This document shows, one piece after another, positions 9,584-19,200 of a stretch of DNA of 64,000 nucleotides. Origin of the DNA: an uncultured Planctomycetaceae bacterium (GTDB lineage Bacteria > Planctomycetota > Planctomycetia > Planctomycetales > Planctomycetaceae); assembly GCA_943787265.1 (NCBI GenBank), contig CALSLT010000030.1:1-64000 (forward strand). Direction: 5' to 3'. The position numbers were made by a program, and so were the translations under genes. Each line of letters starts with the position of its first letter. The first letter of the stretch is position 1. The notes below the pieces were generated by a model. That model had not been told where the DNA came from. It made no database searches and worked only from the letters and a program-made list of their open reading frames with translations.

Positions 9584-9671
9584 ACGACAATCCTGAATCT
9601 TCAATTGAGTTTTTAAGGCACTGCGAGAGGTGGGAAACCTCACGCGATGGTTCGTTTTTAAAAGGGCATTG

Positions 9672-9744
9672 CGAGGCAGAACTCTCGGAGCAAGGCAGTC
9701 ACAGAATTCTGCTCTCAAGAGTTTCACTGGGTCAGACTGCCTCG
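9672..9744 (-). other. Long interrupted inverted repeat upstream of the hydrolase gene
   Basis: Outer arms CGAGGCAG (9672-9679) and CTGCCTCG (9737-9744) enclose inner arms AACTCT (9680-9685) and AGAGTT (about 9719-9723). The structure lies 89-161 bp upstream of the hydrolase start. It could be a folded 5' leader, an operator or a remnant of a mobile repeat. No function can be assigned. Confidence 0.35.
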
Positions 9745-9781
9745 AAAAGGTATTTCGTACAAGTTCCAGACAACAAGCCAT

Positions 9782-9825
9782 AAAAACAGAAACAGCCCGG
9801 CATCCACATGGGACACCGGGCTGTT
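9782..9825 (-). terminator. Rho-independent terminator after the DUF309 gene
   Basis: Perfect arms AACAGCCCGG (9791-9800) and CCGGGCTGTT (9816-9825) are followed on the minus strand by TCTGTTTTTA, starting 32 bp after the stop of the DUF309 gene. On the plus strand CTGTTTTACTTT follows the stem, so it may act in both directions. Confidence 0.85.
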
Positions 9826-9856
9826 TTACTTTGATGTGTAATCGGGGAACTGACCG

Positions 9857-10372
9857 TTAACCGAGCGGCATTTGTTCCGGCTCGATGACGAACGGGAAGA
9901 CCTTGACCGGGTCGCCTGCTTTGAGCTTGTCCTGGTACGGCAGTTGAGCGGCTCGGTCTGCGGCGAACTGAAGATGCGTCAGACGAAGTCCGGCGTAAAC
10001 GTCGAGGCCGGACTCGGCAGCGACGTCAGCGAAGACTTCACCGGCGGACGCGGCATGACGACGCACTCCGTGGATGCTCTTCTCACGGACTTTCACGCCA
10101 GCGGCGGACAACTTGACGAGTCCTTTCAGAAATCGACCAACGATCGACTCGGGATTAGATGCTCGCCAGAGACGTTCCCACTCTTCGTGAGCTTCCCAAT
10201 AGTACCCGCAGTTAAACAGGTCGATCGCCAGAAGGAAGTTTCGGTTCTCGTGCCACGCATCCGGGTCGAGAGCTGCCGGTGTCCGACCTTTGCGACCATG
10301 ACTATGGCCTTCGGGATGCCGGATCGGGTGCGGTGTGTTGGTGGCCGGAATGTATGTGTATGGAGGAAGCAT
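9857..10372 (-). CDS. DUF309 domain protein
   Basis: The protein contains the DUF309 signature FNCGYYWEAHEEWERLWR, followed by a helical segment with FLKGLVKLSAAGVKV. It starts with a Pro/Tyr-rich LPPYTYIP...TPHPIRHPEGHS segment that I recall from planctomycete members. The family is all-helical, cytoplasmic and of unknown biochemical role. The start is uncertain: ATG 10372 gives 171 residues, while ATG 10450 and GTG 10522 are in frame upstream and none has a good ribosome site. I prefer 10372 because the family-like sequence begins there. Confidence 0.75.
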   Translation of the reverse strand: MLPPYTYIPATNTPHPIRHPEGHSHGRKGRTPAALDPDAWHENRNFLLAIDLFNCGYYWEAHEEWERLWRASNPESIVGRFLKGLVKLSAAGVKVREKSIHGVRRHAASAGEVFADVAAESGLDVYAGLRLTHLQFAADRAAQLPYQDKLKAGDPVKVFPFVIEPEQMPLG

Positions 10373-11098
10373 CGCGGCTGGCAACAGTCGCGGAATCTCA
10401 TTCTTCTTTGGTAGGACTTCACTTACCACGGAACAGGTCTCCTCAATCATTTCAAAACAGAATGCAAGCTCAGTCAGTGCCCTGCGAATTTGCGACAAGG
10501 ACGTCCGAGCAAAATCTGCCACCGTTACTGGTGATTACGTATGCGCTTGTGAATGAAGCGGAGTATCACACAGAAACTGACGGCATTCGTCAAAATCAAA
10601 ACACGCTCAATGTGGCCGTTCCATCAGAGCGCTGACGATTCGCTGCACCATCCGTTAAATGCAGCAATGTCGGGCAGGACAGACGCACGGCAAATCACCG
10701 CCAGTCTGTGGAAACGCGGCCTTCCTGGTCGCGAGGTGGGAATCTCAAGGTGGGAAACCGGCAAGGATTCATCCGAAGAACATTCACCAGTACCGGCTGA
10801 GGGGCAGCATATCGAGCCAGTTCGAGAAGTTAAGATGTTCTCTGGCCAGGGAGTCCAGAATTCCCGAAATCAGGGCAAATCGACGCTTCGGCTGAGAGTA
10901 CAACTCCAGGAATGTGTTCATAGGTATCCATTACGTTCTCGTATTTCGAGGCTTGTCAAACTCTGATCAGAGATCGCAGAACGCGTGCGGGACCGCGAAC
11001 GGCTCACTACACTGTTCGAAGTCCTCACTTTCCCGGCATTTCGATGCTGCCTGCCAAACTTCTGTCCCTTCAAAATTGACCAACGTTGGAGCTGTCTT
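10373..11098. other. Long intergenic region without a convincing gene
   Basis: Some 730 bp lie between the DUF309 gene and the following membrane protein. Open frames are present on both strands, but none shows family similarity, a ribosome site or the codon pattern of neighbours. A hairpin (CGCGGCC, loop TTCCT, GGTCGCG) occurs near 10712-10730. Motifs of the type GAGGTGGGAA appear near 9626 and 10733, suggesting a minor dispersed repeat. Confidence 0.4.
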
Positions 11099-11668
11099 AT
11101 GGGTCGTCTGAATCCCGTCGTGCTTGCATTCATCGCCGGAGCTGTCGTTTCGTGGGGTGTTTACGTTCCCATCGTCCATCGAGCGGCCGAACAACTTCAC
11201 AGCAGCCTGCGGGCCTTCCTGTTTGTCGGAGTCGCTTATTTTCTGACCGCGGTTTTGATTCCGGTCGCGCTGATCTTCATTTTCAACTACGACCCGACGA
11301 CGAAAGGGCACGTCCCTAATTTCAATATCATCCCAATGTCCTGGGGTGTCGCGGCTGGAATTGCCGGTGCCGCCGGAGCTCTGTGTGTCATCTTCGCCGC
11401 CACAAAAGCCGGCCCTGGCGGAGCACTCTACGTCGCGCCGCTCGTTTTCGCCGGAGCACCGATCATCAACACGATCGTCACCATGACGATCTTCCACCCG
11501 GTAAAGAAATTGCCCGAGTTCCCCTTCTTCCTCGGCCTGATCCTTGCCGCCGTCGGAGCCGCCCTGGTCATGCTCTACAAACCGAAACCTGAAGCACCAG
11601 CAAAACCAGCCGCCGTCACAACAGCAACAGTCAGCGACGATGCACCAGCCGCAGACTCAGAAAGTTAA
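11099..11668 (+). CDS. Small DMT/EamA-like integral membrane protein
   Basis: The 189-residue product shows about five hydrophobic segments: PVVLAFIAGAVVSWGVYVP, FLFVGVAYFLTAVLIPVALIFIF, a Gly/Ala-rich WGVAAGIAGAAGALCVIFAA, ALYVAPLVFAGAPIINTIV and FFLGLILAAVGAALVMLY. A Pro/Ala-rich soluble tail follows. The Gly/Ala-rich helices and the paired-helix layout recall half-size drug/metabolite-transporter proteins, but I do not recognise a named family. ATG 11099 follows GGAG at 7 nt; an upstream in-frame extension of 38 residues has no coding character. No partner gene is adjacent. Confidence 0.7.
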   Translation: MGRLNPVVLAFIAGAVVSWGVYVPIVHRAAEQLHSSLRAFLFVGVAYFLTAVLIPVALIFIFNYDPTTKGHVPNFNIIPMSWGVAAGIAGAAGALCVIFAATKAGPGGALYVAPLVFAGAPIINTIVTMTIFHPVKKLPEFPFFLGLILAAVGAALVMLYKPKPEAPAKPAAVTTATVSDDAPAADSES

Positions 11669-11789
11669 ACCGACAGTTCTGGTTGATTTCGCAGCCCGCT
11701 CCGCGACTTACCTCTCGCTGCTGACAGAGAGTCGGCATCACAAGACCTAAGTGGGTTCGGCTGCCGGTCGCGACCTTGCTTAGTCGAAG

Positions 11790-13172
11790 CTACGGCTGAC
11801 CAAACGAGAAATCCCAGGGTGTCACTCCGTCGCCGGAGTAGCGGACTTCTTCGAAGTGTTGCATGAATCGACCTAGTAGTTGGGTCGGGCGTTCGAAGTA
11901 GCTGGCGAGAGCCTCTTCGACATCGGACACGTCCGCTTCTTCGTCGCGCGATAGTGAGTTCGACAGAGCAAGAATGTAGAACTGACCGGATCCCGGCAGT
12001 TTGATTTCGAACTCCCCGGTGTCCGTAGTTGTGGCCACGTCGCCACCGAGCGTTCGAATTCCGGTCTCTGCAAACTGTTGATCCTCTGCCTGGTCGCCTG
12101 ATCGAAGTCCTGTGACCGAAAGTTTCGCCGTGCCTTTTCGTTCAACCGGCAACACGATGATGCGTGCACCTCGGTCGGCTTTGCGTTCGCCATTCTCCGT
12201 TCGATAGGTAAGTCGGCCGCGGAATGCGACCTGCCGTCCAGCGTCTGCCTCTTCGACAGGGGCATCCTCAGCGACAGCAGTCGCTTCAATGTCTGTCTCT
12301 AAATCCGCATGAGGCGACGAGTCGGACGAAACCGCCACGGCCGGCAGCGTCGTGGCTCTTCCGATCCAGAACCCAACAGCGAACACCGCCGCGATGATTC
12401 CAACTCCTGCCCAGATCAACCATCCTGAGAGAACCAATACTCTCGCACCGTTTGTGCCCGACAACTCCGGAGCGTTTGGCATCCCAGCAGAGTTCAGCAA
12501 GGCGGCATCTGCAACGGGATCCGCTTCCTTGACCGGCTCATCGGTAGAGTCGCCCTCAGTCACGCCAAACTCGGCCGCAGCCAGTAGCCGCTTCCACGAA
12601 TTGCCCGCCTGCGCGGTGCTCCGCCACGGACGGGCACCAGTCGCGGAATCGCCTTCGTCGACAGACTCATCTTTGGGATCATCAGGCGTAATCGGCTTTT
12701 TAGCTCGAAACCGTGGCTCCATATCGATGGGCTTAGGAGCGGGCAACGGTGGCAGATCGATCGGCTCAGCCATCGTTCGAATTCCACCGCCGGCGACTGG
12801 TGCACTCTCAGATTTCTTCCCGTCAGATTCCCAGGGGTTGCCGACAATCCGCTTCATTCCATCGTCGTTGTCTTCGTCTTTCCGACCATCAATGACTCGC
12901 CCTTCGACACCAGTTCCGCCTGCGCTCATGGCGCCGCTTCGGCTCGGGTCATTCGACACGGGATTCTCGATCGACGCCAGTTCGTCGAGAGCCTGAGCCA
13001 GCTTGCTGTCGCCCATGTCGAGTCCGGGCCCAGGCAACGGCTTTATCGTGCCGTCAAGATCTGGCACTCGCAGAGTCCAGCCACACGTCGGGCAGTCAAA
13101 GACCTCGCCCGCTTTCGCGCGGGAGATACCCAGAAACTGACGACAATGCTGACAGCGAAACTTGATAGGCAT
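11790..13172 (-). CDS. Membrane-anchored protein with N-terminal zinc ribbon
   Basis: This 460-residue protein begins with a small zinc ribbon, C7-x2-C10 and C27-x2-C30 (RCQHC, DCPTC). A long acidic Pro/Ser-rich linker (about 35-240) follows, then one transmembrane helix (about residues 245-272, SGWLIWAGVGIIAAVFAVGF) and a C-terminal domain rich in beta strands (FRGRLTYRTENG, TTDTGEFEIKLPG). The last part resembles carboxypeptidase-regulatory-like or transthyretin-like sandwiches found in planctomycete surface proteins. The layout suggests a cytoplasmic zinc ribbon and an extracytoplasmic sandwich. It overlaps the upstream 98-residue membrane gene by one base (TGATG), so the two are probably co-translated. 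The exact role is unknown. Confidence 0.7.
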   Translation of the reverse strand: MPIKFRCQHCRQFLGISRAKAGEVFDCPTCGWTLRVPDLDGTIKPLPGPGLDMGDSKLAQALDELASIENPVSNDPSRSGAMSAGGTGVEGRVIDGRKDEDNDDGMKRIVGNPWESDGKKSESAPVAGGGIRTMAEPIDLPPLPAPKPIDMEPRFRAKKPITPDDPKDESVDEGDSATGARPWRSTAQAGNSWKRLLAAAEFGVTEGDSTDEPVKEADPVADAALLNSAGMPNAPELSGTNGARVLVLSGWLIWAGVGIIAAVFAVGFWIGRATTLPAVAVSSDSSPHADLETDIEATAVAEDAPVEEADAGRQVAFRGRLTYRTENGERKADRGARIIVLPVERKGTAKLSVTGLRSGDQAEDQQFAETGIRTLGGDVATTTDTGEFEIKLPGSGQFYILALSNSLSRDEEADVSDVEEALASYFERPTQLLGRFMQHFEEVRYSGDGVTPWDFSFGQP

Positions 13173-13468
13173 CAGGAAGAGCTCTTCGAATCAGAATCAG
13201 TCATTCCACCGGTGGGCCGCTCACCCGAATCAGCACGCTCCAGCAGGATCAACACGGCCAACGTCAAATGCCCCAGCAGCGCCAGGACGTCGATCACGAA
13301 AACGCTCAGAGCAACATAAGTCAGACCTCGAACAGCCTCGCTGCCGCTGGTATCTCCGGCCCCGGAAAGAATCAGCCCGAGACACACCGACACCAGAACG
13401 ACCACCAACAATACGACTGCAGCGTTGAGCAGCCACGTGATTCGTTTTCTGACGACTGAAATCTGCAT
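13172..13468 (-). CDS. Small two-helix membrane protein
   Basis: The 98-residue protein has two strong hydrophobic segments, ITWLLNAAVVLLVVVLVSVCLG and VALSVFVIDVLALLGHLTLAVLILL. A short glycine-rich loop separates them and a polar C-tail follows. The ATG at 13468 has AGGGG 8 nt upstream. Its stop overlaps the start of the zinc-ribbon protein by one base, implying translational coupling and a shared function in the membrane. I recognise no family. Confidence 0.65.
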   Translation of the reverse strand: MQISVVRKRITWLLNAAVVLLVVVLVSVCLGLILSGAGDTSGSEAVRGLTYVALSVFVIDVLALLGHLTLAVLILLERADSGERPTGGMTDSDSKSSS

Positions 13469-13693
13469 CCAAGTCCCCTGAATCGACTGACTTCAGTCGT
13501 TGAGTGGCCACAGCAAAGCGAACAGCGCGCGACAGGAAGCGAGCCAGTTTAGCGGGCTCTGCGAGGCATCGCGACAAATAGCCTGCCATTCGACATCGGC
13601 ACTGCCCAGCTTTCAATCATTCGTCACGTCAGCCAGAATAAACGGCTGCAATAACGCAGCGATCCACAGATGCGAAACCTGTTGGAGTCTTTC

Positions 13694-14344
13694 ATGAGAA
13701 TTGCCACGACTATGATCGCCGTTCTGCTGGCTGCTGCGACGTCGTCAAACGTCTTTGCACAGCCTGGCAACGCCCAACAGAACGTCGCGCCGGTTTTTCC
13801 GATTCCGGAACTGCAGAACTACGTTCCTGAACTCGCGCGGGCCGTCGAACTGATCGGCAACAACCGCGTCGAAGACTCGTTCAACTCGCTGAAGACAGAG
13901 CTGAACCCCGCATTCCGAAACGCCGGGGCTCAGGAAAAGTTTCGTGAGAGCTGGTTGAAACTCTTTCTTCAGGTCGGCCGACTTCGACTTGAATTCGACT
14001 CGTACGACATCGTTGGATACTACCGAGTGTCGTCGCAGTCCTACTTTCTGTACGGCATCGCGAACGGAGCGAACGGTCCGGTCATGTTTGACTTCCGAGT
14101 CTTCCGATATCGCGGACGCTGGCATGTCCACGGATTCAGTTTCAACATGGTCGGTTGGGAACGCAAACCCGTCATGCACAAAGATAGCGTGAAACTGGCC
14201 ATTCCAGTGACCTACCCGTTGGGTGATCGTCCAATCGCCAAACTCGATCGCCCCGCCGCTCCGCGTGAACTTCCTCGCCAATCTAAAATCGTCGGACTGC
14301 TGACTGACGCGACAAAAACAGAATCGACATCAGCACTCCCGTAA
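13694..14344 (+). CDS. Secreted protein of unknown function
   Basis: The 216-residue product carries a clear signal peptide (MRIATTMIAVLLAAATSSNVFA, cleavage near residue 22). The mature part has a helical first half (ELARAVELIGNNRVEDSFNSL) and a beta-rich second half with YYRVSSQSYFLYGIANG and RYRGRWHVHGFSFN. That alternation resembles small NTF2-like or DUF3887-like folds, but I would not assign one. ATG 13694 follows GGAG at 6 nt, so the ATG 24 bp earlier is not preferred. It lies 115 bp upstream of the membrane and coiled-coil gene pair, in the same direction. Confidence 0.65.
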   Translation: MRIATTMIAVLLAAATSSNVFAQPGNAQQNVAPVFPIPELQNYVPELARAVELIGNNRVEDSFNSLKTELNPAFRNAGAQEKFRESWLKLFLQVGRLRLEFDSYDIVGYYRVSSQSYFLYGIANGANGPVMFDFRVFRYRGRWHVHGFSFNMVGWERKPVMHKDSVKLAIPVTYPLGDRPIAKLDRPAAPRELPRQSKIVGLLTDATKTESTSALP

Positions 14345-14459
14345 CACCTGCAAGTGGTTGCTGGTTTTCGCTGATTGCGAACTATTAGCTTTTTTGCAGC
14401 GTTGCTTTAATCAGCCGGTTCTGAAGATCACTTTCCCGCCCTGCCCCGGACATCACTCA

Positions 14460-16202
14460 ATGAGCACACAGCTCGGCCGACTTCGTTCGGAACTAACTCG
14501 CCTTCGCAACACGCGGCAAATGATTCGCGGAATCAGCGGGCTCTCGCTCCTGCTTCAATCGGCGTTGCTGATTTTCGTCGGAGGTTTTCTTGCCGACTGG
14601 GCGCTCGATATGTCGACCGCTCAGCGATGCATCCTTCTGACCTTGATGATCGCAGTTCTGGTGTGGTCAATTCGAAAATTCGTTAAGCCCTGGTTCGGGC
14701 AGACCGACGACCTTATCGAACTTGCACTGAACGTGGAGCAACGGCACGGGCTCGACAACGATCTCGTTTCCGCACTCCAGTTCGAACAACCAGAAGCCTC
14801 ACACTGGGGCTCGGCACAGCTTGAGTCGGCAGTCATCACACAGACTGCCGAATTGACGCCGCAACTGAAGGTGTTTGAAGGCCTCTCCATCCACGACTTC
14901 AAACGCCGCATGATCATCCTGGCAATTGTCGTCGCACTGCCGACTCTCGCCAGTGGATTATTCCCCGGCTACTTCTACGCTTATCTCAACCGGATGTTGG
15001 TGGGTAACTCGCAATACCCAACGGCAACTCAAATCGTTCACGTGCTAGTCAACGGCAAGGTGGCCGTTGACAGGAACGGTCGGCCAGCAACCGAATTCCA
15101 AAGCCCCTTTGGTCACCCGCTGACTTTTGAGATTCGTTTTGCCGGAGAGTATCCAGAACCATCGACATCCAGAGTTCATCTCGAAAGTCTGGACTCAAGC
15201 GTAACGACCGACGTTCGACTGGAACTGGTTTACGAAGGCGATACTCTCGACAAGACCGACGCAGCAAAACGAACTGTTGTCAAACTAGGCAGTCCCATGA
15301 AGTTGATCGGCGAGCTGCCGCGGCTGATGGATTCCGTCACGATCCAGGCATTCGTCGGCGATGCTCGCTCACCCAAAATCACCGTGCATGCAACACCGCT
15401 GCCGGTCATCGCCCCCGAGCTGTCGGTGACGCCTCCCGAATATGTTCGCGCGGTGACGGCTCCGGCCGAACGTTCTGAATCTAAAAGAGCCCTTTCCGTC
15501 ATTGAAGGCTCGCGAGTTGACCTCACAATTCGCAGCCTGAACAAGGCTCTGGAAACGGTTGAGCTCACGATCGGCGAAAGCGTCTACCGACTCACACCAC
15601 AAGACGCTGAAAAACGTCAGTGGACACTTGACGTTGCCAATACTGAATTTGCGGTTGTCTCTGAAACGCTTCGTTACCAGATTCAAGCGACCGATCAGGA
15701 AGGGCTTCAGCTCGAAACTCCGATTCACGGGACGATCCGTCTACGAACAGATCAGCCGCCAAGGCTCGCCATTTCGGCGCGAACGCGGAATGTCGTCGCC
15801 ACCGCACAGCCTCCGATCATCTGGTCGGCGTCTGATGACTTCGGCCTGTCGCGAGTCGTTGCCCGCATTCAGATTGCCCGTGCAGACGGCGAGGTTTCCG
15901 AGTCCGAAGTCGAAGTTGCAGCATCCCCCAAGGGTAAGTCTCGCCAGACGTCCATCCGCGGCACCTATCCTCTCGACCTGTCTGCGATGAAACTGGTAAA
16001 AGGCGACGAGCTGAAAGTCACCTTCGCCGCCTATGACTATCGAGGCGACGCAGAACCGGCGGTCAGCTACAGCGAACCGATCCAACTCCAACTTACCGAC
16101 CGGCAAGGCATCCTTTCCGGATTGTTGGAAACCGATGAAGAATCCGCCCGACAGCTCGACGCCATCATTCGGCGGGAGCTGGGCATTGGAGATTCCAAAT
16201 GA
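14460..16202 (+). CDS. Membrane protein with periplasmic beta-sandwich repeats (DUF4175-like)
   Basis: The 580-residue protein starts with a coiled segment (LGRLRSELTRLRNTRQM). Two membrane helices follow near residues 20-45 and 58-75, then a third hydrophobic segment after HDFKRRMII. The remainder is a long extracytoplasmic region of beta-rich repeats (PELSVTPPEYVRA, DQPPRLAISARTRNVV, SASDDFGLSRVVARIQI). The phrase DDFGLSRVVARI and the layout recall DUF4175-like proteins that often sit near MoxR-BatA-type operons, although no such genes are here. It overlaps the giant coiled-coil gene by 4 bp (ATGA), so the two are translationally coupled and probably form one complex. Confidence 0.65.
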   Translation: MSTQLGRLRSELTRLRNTRQMIRGISGLSLLLQSALLIFVGGFLADWALDMSTAQRCILLTLMIAVLVWSIRKFVKPWFGQTDDLIELALNVEQRHGLDNDLVSALQFEQPEASHWGSAQLESAVITQTAELTPQLKVFEGLSIHDFKRRMIILAIVVALPTLASGLFPGYFYAYLNRMLVGNSQYPTATQIVHVLVNGKVAVDRNGRPATEFQSPFGHPLTFEIRFAGEYPEPSTSRVHLESLDSSVTTDVRLELVYEGDTLDKTDAAKRTVVKLGSPMKLIGELPRLMDSVTIQAFVGDARSPKITVHATPLPVIAPELSVTPPEYVRAVTAPAERSESKRALSVIEGSRVDLTIRSLNKALETVELTIGESVYRLTPQDAEKRQWTLDVANTEFAVVSETLRYQIQATDQEGLQLETPIHGTIRLRTDQPPRLAISARTRNVVATAQPPIIWSASDDFGLSRVVARIQIARADGEVSESEVEVAASPKGKSRQTSIRGTYPLDLSAMKLVKGDELKVTFAAYDYRGDAEPAVSYSEPIQLQLTDRQGILSGLLETDEESARQLDAIIRRELGIGDSK

Positions 16203-19200
16203 CGCATACACTTTCTCGTTCGACCAGCGACTCAGCGAAACGATCAAAGCGAATCCGAATCATTGGCCTCGCGGTTTTCATGCTGACATTGTCGGTAATT
16301 CCCGAGTCCGCAACCGCCGTTGACAAGCTCGCTCTGCGACGCAAGCAAATCGACCAGCAACGTGCGCGGGCGATGGCTCAGAAACTCGTCTCCACTGCCG
16401 TCGATCTGCAGATTCACCAGCTTGAAGACAACGGGCTGACTGACCTGCCGATCTACAAAGAAATCACCACCATGCGCGGCAGCATCGGCGAGCTGGTCGA
16501 AACTGAAATGGCCGACGTCGTTGAAATTCTGCTCGACGCGCAACGACTCGACAAACCCGCCGACCGCGAAGCAAAGTTCGTTGCCGCTCGCAGCACAATC
16601 CGGCAGATCGTCGTTCGCCTGGCCGTCGAACGGCACAACCTTCTGAGACGTCTTCGTAATGCTGAAATTGCCGAACAGATCAAACGTTTGGTCAAACTCG
16701 AAACGGCAACCATGACCGTCACCAAGGGACTTCCGGAAGAATCGCAAACTCGCCGCGAACAACTCGCCGTCCGAACGATCGAAGATCAGCAGGACATCAA
16801 AGAACTGTTCCTGCATCTCGTCGAAACACTGGCAGACGTCAGTTCGTGGGACGGGGCAATCGGCCAGGGAGCGACCAAAGGGCTGGTCATTCTGAAGAAA
16901 GAAGAAGTCGGGCTGCACCTCGACCGCGCCGGCTCCGAACTCGCCGCAACAAGGTTCGCTGCGTCGGCCGTTGAGCAGGCTCAGGTTGTCGCCGGTCTGA
17001 AACGGCTACTCGACGAAGTGTTGCATACCCAGGGACTGATCAGCTCAGACTCAGAATCGATCTTTGAAAGAATCGAAGAGCTCGCCAACAAGCAAAGTGA
17101 GATTCGTGCAAAAGTACAAAAGGCTGACCTGTCCAACACTGACGAGTCGAGCGACCTCACGACCGAGCAGGACGAGATTAAGGCTGAACTCGAAGAGCTG
17201 GCAGAAGTCGTGGCTGACAATCCTCAAGCGGCTGAACATGTCCAGGAAGCCATCGAAGCCGCGGCCAAAGCCTCCGAACAGATTTTCTCTGAGGAACCCG
17301 AACAAGCCGTCAACGCACAGCGACTCGTAGAAGGTCACCTCGCCGCTTTGCAGGACAAGCTTCAACAGGACATGCAGGCTCAGCTCACCGACAGAACAGC
17401 GACTGAACTCGCACAAACGGTCAAGGATCTGGAAGCGACAAAGGCTGAACTTGAACAGGCCATGCAGCAACAGCAGCAGGCGGAAGACAACGCCACGACC
17501 GATCCTGCCAAAGCAGCTCAGCAGGAGAAAACTGTCGAAGTTGCGTTGAAAGAGGCTGCCAACGCCACCGAGAAACGCGAACTTCCGGAAGAACTCTCAG
17601 CGACGGTTGCTGCTGCTGAGGAAGCCGTAGCCAAAGCCGCCGACGCAGCTGAAGACGCAGCCAAAGCTCAAGCTGCTGACAGTGACGAGAAACTCGCGGC
17701 CGCCGAAGACGCCACGAAGAACGCATCGGACGCCGTCGAACGAGCATTAGCCAGCACTCAGGAATCCCTGGCCGAAGCTCAGCGCATGGAAGCAGCCGTC
17801 AAAATTGGAGAATTGGCCCGGGCCGCAGAAGCCCTTGAACGAGCCGCCGCCGCTGAGCGAAAGATCGCCGAGACAACCGAAGACATAGCTGCCGGCAAAC
17901 CAGTTGACGCGGACGCCGCAGAAGAACTGACAGAAGAACAGCAGACAGTGAAGGAAGTCGCCGAACGAATCGCCGAAGGTGTCAAAGAAACATCTCCCGA
18001 AGTTTCACAGGCCCTCAAGGAAGCCGGCGAGAAAGCAGACGCGGCAACAGCACCGCTCGACCAGATCGCTGACGCTGCCGAGCAAATCGAAGCCGCCAAT
18101 GCTGCTGCAGAACAGGCAACTGACCAGGACGACAAAGCTGCGATGGCTGCCGCTAAAAAATCGGCAACCGACGCCAGCAGAAAAGCAGCGGACGCTGCGA
18201 AGGATGCTTCTCGAAACGCCGAAGAAGCTGCCAACGGCCTTGCATCCGCCGCTCAGGAGTTGCGGAATGAAATCGCAAAAACTGCCGAGCAACTCGCCCA
18301 GCTCTCGGCTGAACAGTTAAGCAAAGTGAACGACGCCCAGGCGGCGGTCGATGACACCATCCAGGAAACTGAGAAGTCTGTCGCGGACAGAATTCAAAGA
18401 CTGGCAGAAGCTCGCAGCAAAGTCGCAGACGCGTTTATTGAGCAACAGCGAGCAGAAGGTCGCCCCGAAGCAGCCGAAGCCATGAACCTGGCACGACGCA
18501 TTGACGAGGCACAGGCAACTCAGGATTCCGCCGACAAGGCCGCGCAGGATGTTGAGTCCGGTGCTGCAGCCACTCCACTGGAAGCAGCCACCAAACAGCT
18601 CAGCGTATCGGACCTGGCACAAAAACTCGCGCAGGAGGCAAAGGATCGCCCTCAGGGCAAAGCGGCTCAGGCAGAAAACAAACCCGACCCTCTGACAGCC
18701 GCTCTTGAGCAGGCCCAACAAGCCGGAGCCGAAGCCGCCCGCCAGGCACTTGACGGAAACTCGGAAGCAGCCGACGCAGCTCGAAAGCAGGCCCGCGACG
18801 CACTCGCCGAAGCACTCGAGACCGCGGTGGCCGAAGCCGATCAGGCAGCCGCCGCAGAACCAACCGGAGCCCCTGATCCGAAAGCTCAAAACGAGGTTGC
18901 CGCTAAGGCCAAGGCTGCCGAGGAGCTCGCAAAGGACGACGCAGGCGAAGCAGCAGGTGCTCTGGACGAAGCAGCCGATGCAGCAAAACAAGCCGCGAAA
19001 GAGTTGGCCGAGAATCTGCCTGAGATGGCGAAGAATTCGCAGAAGACAACCACCGACGCGCTGATCGCAGCAGCCGACACGCTGGACGCAGCGGCAAAAG
19101 ATCTGGCTGGACAACAGGCGATGGAATTGGGCAATGTCACTGACAAAGCCGACACTGCTGCAGAAAAGTCTGCGTTGGTTGATGCCAGCGCCGCGGCGGC

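Noticed and set aside
10553..10966. Possible 137-residue protein on the plus strand in the long gap before 11099
   Set aside because: No recognisable motif, no ribosome site, and it contains hairpin and repeat-like sequence.
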